The notes beneath the pieces are model-generated. The model was not told the DNA's origin and did not search any database. It saw nothing but the letters and a program-made list of their open reading frames with translations. From Lamellibrachia luymesi (Eukaryota > Annelida > Polychaeta > Sabellida > Siboglinidae), in NCBI GenBank assembly GCA_009193005.1, contig SDWI01000153.1:251260-315259 (forward strand): DNA of 64,000 nucleotides, written 5' to 3'. Shown piece by piece: positions 23,841-35,647 of the stretch. The translations under genes and the position numbers were made by a program. Every line of letters starts with the position of its first letter. The first letter of the stretch is position 1.

Positions 23841-25708
23841 CAGACCTGGGGCCGAGTACATTTTCACGAGTAAAGTACAAGTACGAGTACATTGGTGATG
23901 GCTGAGTACGAGTACATTGCTCAAGTATGAGTACGAGTACATTTCCATGAGTACGAGTACATCTTGTATGATATAGTAACTCTGTATAGTAATAATAATG
24001 TATTTTAAGTATAAAACACTGTGAATTGATTTATATAATTCAGGAAGAGTTGACTATGCAATGGCAGTTGATCAGACTTTTTTATGAGGAAAACCATAAA
24101 AACCTCTTTACAACTGGGGGTTGCATTCCATTCAAATGTGTGATTCGCATTCAAATGCAAATGTTCAGGGTATGCATTCAAATATGGGTTAAAATGTATT
24201 TAAATTGAAAATACTTTTCAAAATACATTTTATAGCACACCATAAAAAGGGAAAAGAAATATGACCATTAAATATATATGATATATGACTCAAAGAACAC
24301 TGTTAGGCATGTTGTGGCTGGCAGTGACCACAAGCCCACAACTAATGTTTGCTGAGAGGGTGGATTAGCACCTGCCAATGTCCAGGGCTCAATATCCCCT
24401 TTGTACTTTACCCACACTACAAATTGGCACCAGAAGATACTTGTGCAGGCTGTCTGACTTGAGTCATCAAACTTCTTCAGAAGAAGACTCAGCTAGCAGT
24501 ACTTAGCACTGTCACTTGTGAGAGCAACAAAGGCATTTTATGGCTAACTGATGAATGACCCTTTCATTATGTGCTTACTGGACTTCCTAGTTTAATTAAA
24601 CAAACACAAGGATTATGGCCTGGACTGGTAGCTAGTATGACTATGGATATGAAATAGGGGTTTCTGACTGGGAAAAGAATCAAAAGATGCTGCCTTTTGA
24701 AGCGAAGCCTTTGTGGGTTCAATGCATTCAATGTGCAGAAAAGTGATCCACGGTATGAATTTTTGAAAACTCATCAATACCAACTAAAAATGAAACCACC
24801 TACTAAATGTAACAATAATTACTACAAATCAAGGGCTATTACATTGCAATTAATATCATGGTTATTGCAATAGAATTTACATAATAAAAGTGTTTTTAAT
24901 GATCCTATATTAGAAAACATAGGACTTTGAGATGCATTTAAGAACATAAAAATTTTAGTTAATTTGATACATATGCAAGTAATACAATTTGCTACCATAC
25001 TTTTTAAAATTATTGTTGTAGTTAATGATTTGATAAAATAAGAAATTAAATAATTTTCATAATATCATATTGAAAAAGTTGTAATGTACCCGTAAAATCT
25101 GAGTATTTTGAACACGAGTACGAGTACATGACCATAATTTCTACGAGTACGAGTATTTAAAAAATGTACTCGAGTACATAAGTACTGAGTACTTCGGCCG
25201 GTAAACGGACAAAAACCCACTGGACAAAATCCCACTCAGTAGATAGCCCAGATAGTTTTTTAGGTTTTTTTTGCATTCGGTATCCACATATTCAGTGTAC
25301 ACAATATTTGTCTGTCAGTGTACACAAACTTTGTCTGGAGCTTAAGTGTGTGGCAGCGTACACACTTGGCTGGTGGTTCACCATGCTCATCACGTAGCAT
25401 TGCAGTGGCAACCTGGGCCTGATCCTTCCGGATGCTGTCAATGGCTCTCCAGATGGTGGGGTGAGCATGTCCTACCAGCTTGGAAAAGGCATTGTTCCAA
25501 CCCTCACAGATGTTGTTGGTTCTGGAGCCACCTTGAAGGGAGATAGTGTGAACAGCACTAAAAATTATTTTTACTACTTAAAAAAATTTCAGATTGGGGT
25601 ATTGTCCAGAATTCTGATTAGTGAGTGGGTTTTGTCCGAATGTGGTTTGTCTTGTGGGGTTTAGTCTGAGTGGGGTTTTGTCCTGGATCCACTTCGGCCC
25701 CAGGTCTG
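23841..25708. mobile_element. hAT-type DNA transposon remnant with TACTCG-rich ends
   Basis: The left end CAGACCTGGGGCCGAGTAC is inverted at the right end (CTTCGGCCCCAGGTCTG). Flanks GTTCAGGT (23833) and GCTCAGGT (25709) agree at 7 of 8 bases, the 8-bp target duplication expected of hAT elements. GTACGAGTAC repeats mark both subterminal regions. No transposase frame is left inside, so it is non-autonomous or gutted. The same TIR type recurs at 39767. Confidence 0.75.
25200..25690 (-). mobile_element. Mutator-like element nested in the hAT element
   Basis: Flanked by identical 9-bp ACTTCGGCC at 25191-25199 and 25691-25699, as Mutator-like elements make. The ends are inverted (GGACAAAAACCCACT at left, and the complement of GTGGGGTTTTGTCC at right). 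On the minus strand inside, a frame reads GGSRTNNICEGWNNAFSKLV followed by HPTIWRAIDSIRKDQAQ, resembling the RTNN-x-x-EGWH-N region of MULE/FLYWCH-associated transposases. At about 490 bp it is an internally deleted copy. Confidence 0.7.
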
Positions 25709-26889
25709 GCTCAGGTATGTAAATGATCTTCTTGTAAGACCTAGCATTTTGTTGGCTTTGTTTGTTACCATCTCCACTTGTTGATCAAACTTTAAGTTCA
25801 TTGTCTATTTGCACCCCCAAGTCTCCCACCACTTATTATAGTATAGTCATAGTGGTGCTTGTATTGTCCCAGATGCATAACTGTGCATTTCTCCTCATTG
25901 AAGCGAAGCTGACACTTTATAGTCCATGCTTCTAGTTGTCTTAGGTCTGTCTGCAATGTTACTTGGTTATATTGAGCAGTCATTTTACTTTTGGCTATAT
26001 ATAATAATAAAAAATTATATGCTATATATATATATATGACTTTGATAATGTTTTATGTAGGTAAATCTAACAACATACATAATTCATATTTGTTGACATG
26101 TTTATTCTGCTTATCTGGTGTATGGATATATATGTACATATATTTTTAGATATGAATGAATCGATGTACATAAATATTATGGTTATTACATCAACAGTTT
26201 TTATTACATAGCCTCAATTTAGCATCACTACAGCTAGCAATTTAAGTAACTTTATGGTGTGTGTTTTTAAATGCACTTGTAATTATCTTAAATACCATTT
26301 TAAAGTGCCTGTTTGTGCTTTACGAATAATGTATTTCATGTGACAATTGTTCGGAATATTTCCATTTCGTGCCATGCAGAGCAAATTATATATTACTTCA
26401 TTGTTTTTAATAAGAATATTGATATGGTCCCTTTGTGTGTTGAATCGTCTTCGTGGTTCTGATGCAACTTGTGGTATTTTTGTAAACACGCCATATTGAA
26501 AACTAATGAAAACGTGGCTAATGCTGTTGTTTTTTCCATTTCTTTTCTTAGCAATTTTGAATGCTAAAATGCCCAAAACACAATATTTGACAATCGTGTA
26601 CCATTTGTGCACCTAAAGTGGTGTAGTATGATATAATGAACGTCTTGGGATAGATAAAGTAAGGTAAGAGTGAAACACAAAGCCGTAATACTAAGGGCCC
26701 GGTGTATGCAAGATTAACAAAGTTTTATATAGTAGAGAGTTTCAAAACCAGTATTTACCACAAATAACTGGCAAAACAGGATGGTCTGGCAAGGTCTCCC
26801 GATGATACATCTAAAACAAAATACATATTACCAGGATGTCAAATATAGTACACATATCCAAACATATAATTATAAACAGAATGGATATA

Positions 26890-27912
26890 AACACAGACAT
26901 AATAGTAATAAGAGTATTAGTACTATATATCTATGATATAACCACAGGCATAATAGTAATAAGAGTACTAGTACTATATATCTATGATATAACCACAGGC
27001 GTAATAGTAATAAAAGTACTAGTACTATATATCTATGATATAACCACAGGCGTAATAGTAATAAAAGTACTAGTACTATATATCTATGATATAACCACAG
27101 GCGTAATAGTAATAAAAGTACTAGTACTATATATCTATGATATAACCACAGGCGTAATAGTAATAAAAGTACTAGTACTATATATCTATGATATAACCAC
27201 AGGCGTAATAGTAATAAAAGTACTAGTACTATATATCTATGATATAACCACAGGCGTAATAGTAATAAAAGTACTAGTACTATATATCTATGATATAACC
27301 ACAGGCGTAATAGTAATAAAAGTACTAGTACTATATATCTATGATATAACCACAGGCGTAATAGTAATAAAAGTACTAGTACTATATATCTATGATATAA
27401 CCACAGGCGTAATAGTAATAAAAGTACTAGTACTATATATCTATGATATAACCACAGGCGTAATAGTAATAAAAGTACTAGTACTATATATCTATGATAT
27501 AACCACAGGCGTAATAGTAATAAAAGTACTAGTACTATATATCTATGATATAACCACAGGCGTAATAGTAATAAAAGTACTAGTACTATATATCTATGAT
27601 ATAACCACAGGCGTAATAGTAATAAAAGTACTAGTACTATATATCTATGATATAACCACAGGCGTAATAGTAATAAAAGTACTAGTACTATATATCTATG
27701 ATATAACCACAGGCGTAATAGTAATAAGAGGACTAGTACTATATATCTATGATATAACCACTGACATAATAGTAATAAGAGTATTAGTACTATATGTCTA
27801 TGATATAACCACTGACATAATAGTAATAAGAGTACTAGTACTATATATCTATGATATATCTATGATATAACCACTGACATAATAGTAATAAGAGTATTAT
27901 TACTATATATCT
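26890..27912. repeat. 51-bp minisatellite, about 20 copies
   Basis: The unit is built on ACTAGTACTATATATCTATG and ATAACCACAGGCGTAATAGT. Some 15 central copies look identical, while copies at both edges carry AAGAG for AAAAG and ACTGACAT for ACAGGCGT. The 344-codon plus-strand frame through it only reflects a 51-bp (3 x 17) period and has the same 17-residue string in every copy. Confidence 0.95.
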
Positions 27913-29244
27913 AAACAGTTGATGTCTCAGAATTTGCTTAAACTCAAATGAATAAGTAGCTATACCTGAACACTTCTGCAAACAAACAAAGGATTTGCAT
28001 GCAAATAGTGTGTAATGCCCTATAATGGGTGTAAGCACCAAAAAATACACCTGTTTTTAATCAGTTATCAGGTGTTTCTAGCTACATTTCTTAAATTTGC
28101 TGAATATGTAGACATGTTGATACAGATTATTTACGCAAAATTCAAGAATGATAGGACAAAGGACAATGGGTATACTGGATGCACAAAAATGGAAAAGAAC
28201 TTTTTTTCCAAGAACGATTTCAGCAGTCTGTATTTCATTGTTGTGTTACAGTACAGTGGCCAAGTTGCTAGATTACATTATCAGAGATACTGGTAATAAC
28301 CTATTAGTTCAGTAGGCATCTAGTTGTTATACTTTCAGAATAATTCAGCCTTAAATACAGCATTTTTACTTTTTCTATATTTCAAGTTTCAGCACCAAAA
28401 ACAAGTCCTATGATCACAATTTTTTTACTGTGCATAGTCCTTTATTAGGTAAGCAACATATTAAAATTTATGGATTAAATAAACTTGCAAAGTTAAAGTA
28501 ATGTAAAGCATGAAAAAGAACAATATGTTAATTCAACAACCATAAGACCACGGTAAACAATAAAGAGAAAAAGTTGTGTGACAGTGGTGTCCTCTATCAG
28601 GCTAAGCAAAAGCAAAAAGTGACCCAGTCACACTTAGGTGTATCACTACCTTAGATATCGACTGTATTATCTCTACAGACAAGTATCACTATTATGGGTT
28701 AAACATGAATTAAGCTAAATGCAGAACAAACGTTTGGAAATAAAAAATTTCCCTGCAAACAGCCAGGAGGTGTAATAACTTGCCCATTTCATCAACATTA
28801 GCCTAGGCAGTGGAGGCATTTAAGAACAGCCTCTATGGCTGCACGCTGCTGTAAGCGGTTCATGGACATGTACGTAGCACCTCTAAATAATGACACTAAC
28901 CACCACATTTTTGCACACAGCACTATTTGTTCAGAGGAACTGGCACAAACCCGCGATTGTGCGAAATATCCCTTCGGAGAAGAAATGAAAGAAGAAATGG
29001 CTTGGACCTCTAGAGAGTGTAGTTCAGCAGTAAAACGGGAACAGTGTGGTATTGTGACATGCCCAGGGCTGGCCTAGATTACGGCTAGGCTTTAGAAGTT
29101 AAATTCCTTAACTTTGTGTCTCGTCCAATTCAGTGGCACTGCAGTTTGGTATTTTTACAACAACAGCATAGAATCATGCATGTTGAATTTATTTATTTCT
29201 TTGAGTGTAACAGTTTTTTTTATCTACGTGTTGTATATTTGCAG
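27913..29244. other. Intergenic stretch, no supported gene
   Basis: AT-rich with short frames only. It ends at the acceptor (AG at 29243-29244) before the exonuclease coding exon, so it may contain that gene's promoter and a non-coding first exon that I cannot locate. Confidence 0.5.
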
Positions 29245-29336
29245 TGTCAGAGGTTGACAACTCTGGTTGATGTGCATGTGTGGGCAACACTACTACTACT
29301 ACATCTGATGTCTCAGTGACATTGTTGGGTTCAGCC

Positions 29337-32300
29337 ATGAAGGAGACAGTAAAACTATCTGAGTTGAGCGAGGCACTTGTAACGAACATTAGCTGCACTG
29401 ACTTACATTATGAAGAACCCAGGAGAAAAAGAGCAAAGAGGCATTTAACAAGTCGTCTCAAAAGATTGTTGAATATAAAGAAAACTTGCACATCTAGTAA
29501 AAAATCACTAGCAAGCAATATTCCTAGTCTCTCTTCATGCTTCGTAAGAGAAATCAAGCGGGAAGGAAATGGCAATACAAACTTGACACAACATAGTCAA
29601 ACTGTGTCAAGAAATGCTGCCTCTGCAGTGTGCCTGAAGGCTGCTGGTGTAGACTTACCTGCCAGTCATGTTGATTGTTCCACTGACTTGTCCATGGGAA
29701 AGTGTCAAGCCAACGTGCCAATGCCATTGATGATAAATAGTTCTGTGTGCAGTCCACGTTATACAAGTGATGACTACCTCGCCATGGACTGTGAGTTTGT
29801 GGGAGTTGGCCCACGGAAGACAAGTGCATTGGGTAGGTTACTAGGTACAATCTCTCTGGTGTGGGACTAGTTTGCAGAACAGACACACGCACACATACAC
29901 ACACCTTATGGAATTATAAGTGTATTATGCAGATAACTTCATAAATCATAACTAGCTTGTAATGGTGACTTAAAGTTCAAAAAAGGTGTGTGATTCTGGT
30001 ACCCCAAATGTATAATCTGTAGACCACAAACACATTTGTGGTACTGGTAGAATCTGTAAACCACCTGGGCAGAATGCACATATCTGAAACCATGCCCCTT
30101 GTATGTGCTAGGAACATGTGAAGCTATAGCCACCCCAATGGGGCATCCCAACAATAATTAGTAATTGGCGTGCTACTCCTGCATTGTTTCATTGAGCAGG
30201 TATTTCTGAAACCATAAAATGATCAGCCTACAGGTCTTTTCATGTTGTTTGAATAATGCTCAGCCATTGTCTGTACATTGTTTACTATTACTAGCAGTTG
30301 GAATAACATGCAAACAAACCTGATATTTTGTTAGTTTGCAGCAATAGATGTAATAGAAAATTAATAGACTATTATCTGTTACTTTAGGATCTATTACTTT
30401 TGAAAAAAGTTACTCTATTACTATTACACAAAAAACGTCTATTACATATTACTATTAGCCCATGCGTTTGTGTTGGAAAGCCCTGTACACCGCACTGCAG
30501 ATTTGTCTGTAGGTACTGACATGTTGTAGCTAGTTACCCAGACCTCTGTCTAAATGTTTGTTCATTTTACAGGTCGATGTAGTATCGTCAACTTCTGTGG
30601 TGACATCATCTGTGACATCTACTCACGGCCAGCTGAGCCTATCACAGACTATCGCACCCCTTGGAGTGGCATTCGTAAGGCAGACCTGGCTCATGCTTTG
30701 CCATTTCAGCATGCACAACGCCACATTGAGAACATCTTGAAGGTGAACAAACAAACACTATGTGCAAACAAAATATTCTTAGTTTATAGTTAAGCTAGTT
30801 GTATGACGACGCCAGCAGTGTTGGTGTCCAGTCTTGTCATCAATTACGTTATATCAGTTACAATTACAAACCAATTACGCATGATACCCATTCCAGTTCC
30901 ACCGCCAACATTTCAATATAACAGTTCCGATTATCAGTTCCATATCGAAATAACGGTATATGAATACAGCAACAGTAGACATATTCGGCACAAAAAACTT
31001 ATATTTTTAGAGCAGCTTATTTCTGCATATTATGTTACATGGTGGCAACAGATATGACATATGCAAAATATTATATTTGTTTGATTATTTGTAACAAATA
31101 ATTTGAGTTGAAAAGTTACAAATTGTAATGTTAAAAGTAATTGAAAATATCAGTTGTAAAACTGTTCTCCAATTACTTTTAAAAACAAAATAACAGTTCC
31201 GGAATTTCTTAATCTTGACAAAACATACCCGTAACTCACGAAAAGGTGTATCAGGTACTGACTGCTACAGTTTTCACCAGAGTGACAATTTGGGGGATAA
31301 TCAACCAGATGGCAGTGTGGACCACAACTGTCATACATCTTGGACAGTTACTAGGTCCCTCAGTCCTGGTCATTGTGTGGAGCTTTTGACATTCATATCT
31401 TGACTAATTTCATCTGTTATGGATACTGTTTGCTAGCGTTATTACCAGAGTTGACAGACCCAAGGCGTTCACTTTAAACTCTATCGATACGTATTTGCAT
31501 TGCAGGGGAAGGTTGTAATAGGTCACGCACTTCACAACGACTTCCATGTGCTTGGCATGCGTCACCCAGGTCACTTAGTTTGTGACACAGCTAAGTGCAA
31601 GCCACTCCGAAGACTGGCGCAACTTCACTGCAAGAAGGCCACGTCCCTGAAAACACTGACCTTCCTTCTGTTGGGTGCGTAGATTGCTGCAATTTCTTGA
31701 ACTAATCACAGTTAAAGTAGTCATTAGTTTTCTAATATACTGTCCTAATGTAGTTTTGTTACTTTCATAGCTTTCAATTTCTTGTAATATAGCAGTAACT
31801 TACCACAATAACATTAGCACGTTTAGTAGGCACACAATCACATTTTTGCCAGAAATCTTCTTCCCCCTTGATCCCTTGCAGGGTGGTGGCCACATCGCTT
31901 AATATGTTCTGCCCTCTGCATCTATCACGATCTTCTGCCATTCTGCCCCACTCTCTGCTGGTCGCCTGTGCCCTTTTAAGATCTCACTGAACACTATCCT
32001 TCCCCTTTACTTCAGTCTTCCTTTTCTCCATTTACTACACTTTTCCATGCTCTCTTTGTCAATCTCTCCTCGCCCATTCTCTGTATACCCAGTGCAATCT
32101 GCCTCCCAACTACCTTCATTTTTAGGTACTTCTTCATTATCTTCTTTTAATTCCCCTATCTTCGTCTGTCTTGTTTTGCCAGAAATCATGCTAGATTTGT
32201 TGCATATTATACGATATTGCTTTGATCGTTGGACATTGTTTTAAAGTGTCTATGTGGGTACTCTTGCAGGTTATCCCATACAACAGGGTGAGCACTGCTC

Positions 32301-32463
32301 GGTGGAAGACTCTCGGGCGTCCATGCATCTGTTCAGATTAGTGCGGGCTGAATGGGAAGCTGAACATACTGCTCCACACTACACTAATACTACTGAGACG
32401 GACGATGAAAGCAACAACTCTTTTCTGAATGACACCTACTGGCCTGAAGATATATCCAATTAA
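29337..32463 (+). CDS. AEN: DEDDh 3'-5' exonuclease of the AEN/ISG20L2 group
   Basis: Four exons in one frame, 29337-29832, 30573-30742, 31506-31674 and 32270-32463, encode 342 residues. The first ATG after the acceptor at 29244 in this frame is 29337; an in-frame TGA at 29268 blocks earlier starts. Exo I is YLAMDCEFVGVG (D151, E153), Exo II IGHALHNDFHVLG (D234) and Exo III GEHCSVEDSRASMHLF (H287, D292), so all five DEDDh residues are present. RCSIVNFCGD and DYRTPWSGIRKADL are typical of ISG20/ISG20L2/AEN nucleases, which degrade RNA or DNA 3' to 5'. The last residues YWPEDISN resemble the YWPDD ending of vertebrate AEN, which favours AEN. The N-terminal 140 residues are basic (RRKRAKRH), perhaps a nuclear or nucleolar signal. 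Confidence 0.9.
31870..32190 (-). mobile_element. Decayed LINE C-terminus in exonuclease intron 3
   Basis: The minus strand contains ATSREWGRMAEDRDRCRGQN and then VATTLQGIKGEE, an ending like the polymerase tail at 21546 (AEDRQRWRGL) but more degraded. A CT-rich stretch precedes it. Confidence 0.4.
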
Positions 32464-32850
32464 AATTAGATGATGTTGACATTTGCTTTGCTGTTTGGCT
32501 GAGTGAGTTGGCACAAATTATGCATTATTTTGCTGTAATGTAAAGTCACTGTGATCTGTGGTTGGAACAATGTCTTGCTTTCAACAGCTGGATGGCATTT
32601 TGTGGACAATAATGAATCAAACACCATACGTCCTGGGACCGTGCATGTGTTGGAAATAACGTTGCTGGTCCCACAAAATGTGTGTTGCTATAATGTTACA
32701 TTACTGGTGGGCAGTCAAACTGCCACATTGATTTATGGTACGTCGAATACCACTTGCGTTAAATAATTGAACCCGGGACATATTTTAAATGGTTTCTGTT
32801 GCACGAGTGCTTTTGATTTGATTTTGATGCCGAATAGTTGTAATGGTAAG

Positions 32851-32856
32851 ATTAAA
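32851..32856 (+). terminator. Candidate polyadenylation signal of the exonuclease gene
   Basis: ATTAAA about 390 bases after the stop. No AATAAA lies closer. Confidence 0.35.
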
Positions 32857-33034
32857 CATTAAATTTAAAAACTTAATTAAACGATGTGAGAATATTTGTC
32901 AACGTGTGCGCACTTATTTCTTTGCATGTGTGACCTAACAACTAACCCCAGTGGTCCATGGAACGTCAACTGAGTTGAACACGTAATGCATCTCTCGATT
33001 TGAAGCAGTGTTTTATTGTACTTCGTTTTTGTTG

Positions 33035-33155
33035 ATGCGTGTGTGTGTGTGTGTCTGCGTGCGTGTGTGTCTGCGTGCGTGTGTGTCTGCGTGTGTGTGT
33101 GTGTCTGCGTGCGTGTGTGTCTGCGTGTGTGTGTGTGTCTGCGTGCGTGTGCACG
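33035..33155. repeat. (TG/CG) microsatellite
   Basis: GTGTGTGTCTGCGTGCGTGT units repeat about six times. Frames on the minus strand (THADTHTR...) are repeat translations. Confidence 0.9.
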
Positions 33156-33739
33156 TCGTTTGGTTGGATTTATAAATATTGACATATAAGAAACAAGTTG
33201 GCGACATATTGGCATAGCATTAGCTGCTTGGTTTACAGTGGACCACGCCTATCTGTATCATGGTGTTATTGCTCTGGCTACTTGTGTGGGCCGAGGTAAT
33301 CAGTTGAATCACCAGCCTAATACCTGGGCTGGTTCCCTATCCGTTGGGTGGCGCCCTCTCCGACTGAAATCGTATGTTCGACGTGAGGAAAGCTCCTGTT
33401 GCGTCCGGTCCAATCTCTTGGAGCAACGGTTAGTATTTTTTTATCTCGGGCTGATAACGGCACGTTACGTTTGACCCCAAGCAGGGACATCCCAGTTAGT
33501 TAGACTGTATCCAGTTCACATTTGTGAGTTGTGATGCCAGACCAAGGCTGGAACTATAATTTTAGCCATACAACGTCCCAGGGTTGGTAGGTTTCTGCCC
33601 TTACGACAGAAACCGTGCAGCAGAAATATTTTCTGTCCGTGCGGCAGAAATACCATTTCTTCCATTTGTTCAAAGTTACCCCATGTAGCTAAACTAAGCC
33701 AACATACAGCAACAACAAATGTAACTGGTCATGTATACT

Positions 33740-33950
33740 GCTTGGGTTAGCACTGAATCTCCAGCTGGCCCACAATCTCAAATTGGCCCCGAGTTTCCAG
33801 TTAGCACTGACTCCCCAGTTGGTCCCGAGTCTATAGTTGGCTCTCCGTCTTCAGTCCCGGTCAACGGTTGGCCCTCAATCTCCAATTGGCCCCCAATCTG
33901 TGGTAGGTCCCCAACCTCTTGGTAAGCCCTCAACCTGTGGTAGGCCCTTC
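33740..33950. repeat. Imperfect TTGGCCC-rich repeat
   Basis: CCAGTTGGCCCC, TCCAATTGGCCC and AACCTGTGGTAGGCCC-like units follow one another with much decay. Confidence 0.5.
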
Positions 33951-34038
33951 ATGTCCAGCACCTCGAGTTGTAATCCCAACAATACCCGATGGATGCTGTT
34001 TTTGTGTGCAGTGTAGTGATTAGCATGAATCCTGCCCT

Positions 34039-34820
34039 GTGAATGATTTCACAGGCTTTCTTAACGATCCAATGCTACAAATCAATGAAAGGATTCAAGC
34101 TGACGCCTTCAGGGCTACAACCATTCAGTTCGTGTGTGAACACGTTGATGGATATATCGGTTTTGATGATGAGGCACTAAATACTGACATGCCTCAAAGG
34201 CCCGTGTTTCAATTCTCTTCACTGGAAGAACGCAACAGTTTGATGTCAAATCCAACCGCTATATGGTAGAAGTTGAAAAAATGGCAACAAGCAAAGTCGT
34301 TGAAATATCAATCATTGTTTCAAACACCCATCATGATACCGTTTTCAGGCATGTGGAAGACATATTCCTATATGAGACCCCTTTCTTGCACAGTACACAC
34401 CAATAGGAGAATATGCTGGGCACTACAAATCTATCGTTACGAAATCTCCTATAGTCATGCGGACGTTGGAAAATGGGAAAGCGTGCCTGCATCAACCCCC
34501 CCCCACACACACACACACCACAACAACAAAACATCATCTCATTCACGTGTGCAGGTTAGTGAGATGTGTGAACAGTCATAAAAATCCATCAGAGAAAGTC
34601 CTGCAACCAAGCGAATCAAACAACAAGGGCCGCCCAGCAAACAGAATACGGCAAGCTGCAAACAGAGAAGAATTCAGAATGACATTAGTGAATCCTGGTA
34701 CTGTTTCATGTGCGATGACATTGTAAAGGAAGACGATTAAATGTCAATGTGCCTCGTGTGGGCGCACATTGCTTGTGCAGGTGCGGGCAACTGGCTGGAT
34801 GTTTTTTTCGAAGTTTCATA
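34039..34820 (+). pseudogene. Possible degenerate transposase relic
   Basis: Several short frames in sequence look protein-like: FLNDPMLQINERIQADAF near 34060, EYAGHYKSIVTKSPIVMRTL near 34410, and CFMCDDIVKEDD followed after a stop by a WAHIACAGAGNWLD piece near 34700-34800. The last two recall the C-terminal cysteine/histidine tail of some pogo-like transposases, but the match is from memory of a pattern only. Stops and frame changes mean no working product. Confidence 0.25.
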
Positions 34821-34884
34821 AATAAAAAAATTACTTTTGTTGAGCATAATATTATCATGTCGACAATGTCAATGGGACAACTCT

Positions 34885-35130
34885 TTCACACAATTTTACA
34901 ACGCCAGACTCTCAGCTGAAGGAACCTGGGTTCAAATCCTGTTGTTGGCAATTTTGTTCCCCCACATTACTACAGTTCACTCTGCTGTAAATGAGTACCC
35001 AGGTACAGACGGGTGTAAATGTGAACGAATAGTCTTCACACAATAATTGTAGCATGGCTGAATACTTCCCAGAGAAGTTGAGATGCACTTTGAACAGTCC
35101 CAAAGACAGGATATCGTGCTGCATAAGAAC
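34885..35130 (+). mobile_element. tRNA-derived SINE, plus strand
   Basis: The head contains CAACGCCAGACTCTCAGC and the B-box GGGTTCAAATCC at 34929-34940. About 130 bases later comes the tail CTTCCCAGAGAAGTTGAGAT and TTTGAACAGTCCCAAAGACA. The same head-tail order and spacing occurs on the minus strand at 52484-52810, which supports a real SINE family. Confidence 0.65.
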
Positions 35131-35647
35131 TTACCTTTACTTGAGGTCTTCCTACAGGTGCTGTGGTAGCCAGGAACAATTTGAACAACATCAAGGGTCA
35201 TTTCAATGCCTATCCCCACTTTGTGTGTTTGTACAGGTAGGTGTCATGGCTAGACATAACCGCCTTGCTAGCAAACCAGTCATGGTCCTCTTGCAAATAC
35301 ATTGGATTCATGACTGGAACAGAAATTGCAGAAACTGTAACGATGAGTGGTGGGGGAGGGGAGAATGTCAAATTAGATTGAAAAACTCACTTTTACAGGT
35401 GTTCTAATAAATCAGTATTGGTGCTGAATGGTAATGCCTTTTGTTTTGGTAACCTGCTTGATATTTTTAATGTTGTTATTTATCCTTTCCCTGTGCATCC
35501 TTCTTGTCAAGTGATATTTTTATAAGCATGCTGTAGTCAAGAAGAGTACATCATTTATATGAGCAGAACCATCTGGTAAAATGCACATCCCTCAAATGGA
35601 GAATTGGTTGATTCTGTAATTTTTCTTGTGTGTTTGTGTGAGACAGG

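Larger units (their letters stand above)
23530..25990 (-). mobile_element. LINE reverse transcriptase, split by a DNA transposon
   Basis: The minus-strand upstream half (25990-25717) reads VTLQTDLRQLEAWTIKCQLR and then FNEEKCTVMHLGQYKHH, the D-L-x-x-L-x-x-W and K-C-x-V-x-H-L-G motifs of LINE polymerases. The downstream half (23832-23530) continues with LYMSLIRSILEYGNVA and later LKLPSLYYRRARGDM. The two halves join across the element at 23841-25708, so that element landed in an existing LINE. Stops are present, so the LINE is dead. Confidence 0.75.
22797..26703. repeat. 3.9-kb unit bounded by long diverged inverted arms
   Basis: The left arm (about 22797-23290, reading GGCCCTTATTATTACGGCTT) matches the reverse complement of the right arm (about 26255-26703, reading GGGCCCTTAGTATTACGGCT). 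The match continues through shared blocks such as CAATATGG and CTGCATGGCACGAAAT. Between the arms lie a LINE and two nested DNA elements. The arms could be terminal inverted repeats of one large DNA transposon or two opposite copies of one repeat; no target duplication is clear. Confidence 0.65.

Noticed and set aside
26836..27870. 344-codon open frame on the plus strand
   Set aside because: It is the translation of a 51-bp tandem repeat; every 17 residues are the same and the frame is open only because the period is a multiple of three.
26890..27912. CRISPR array
   Set aside because: Units are contiguous with no unique spacers, no cas genes exist nearby, and the genome is eukaryotic. The same applies to the 55-bp and 31-bp arrays.
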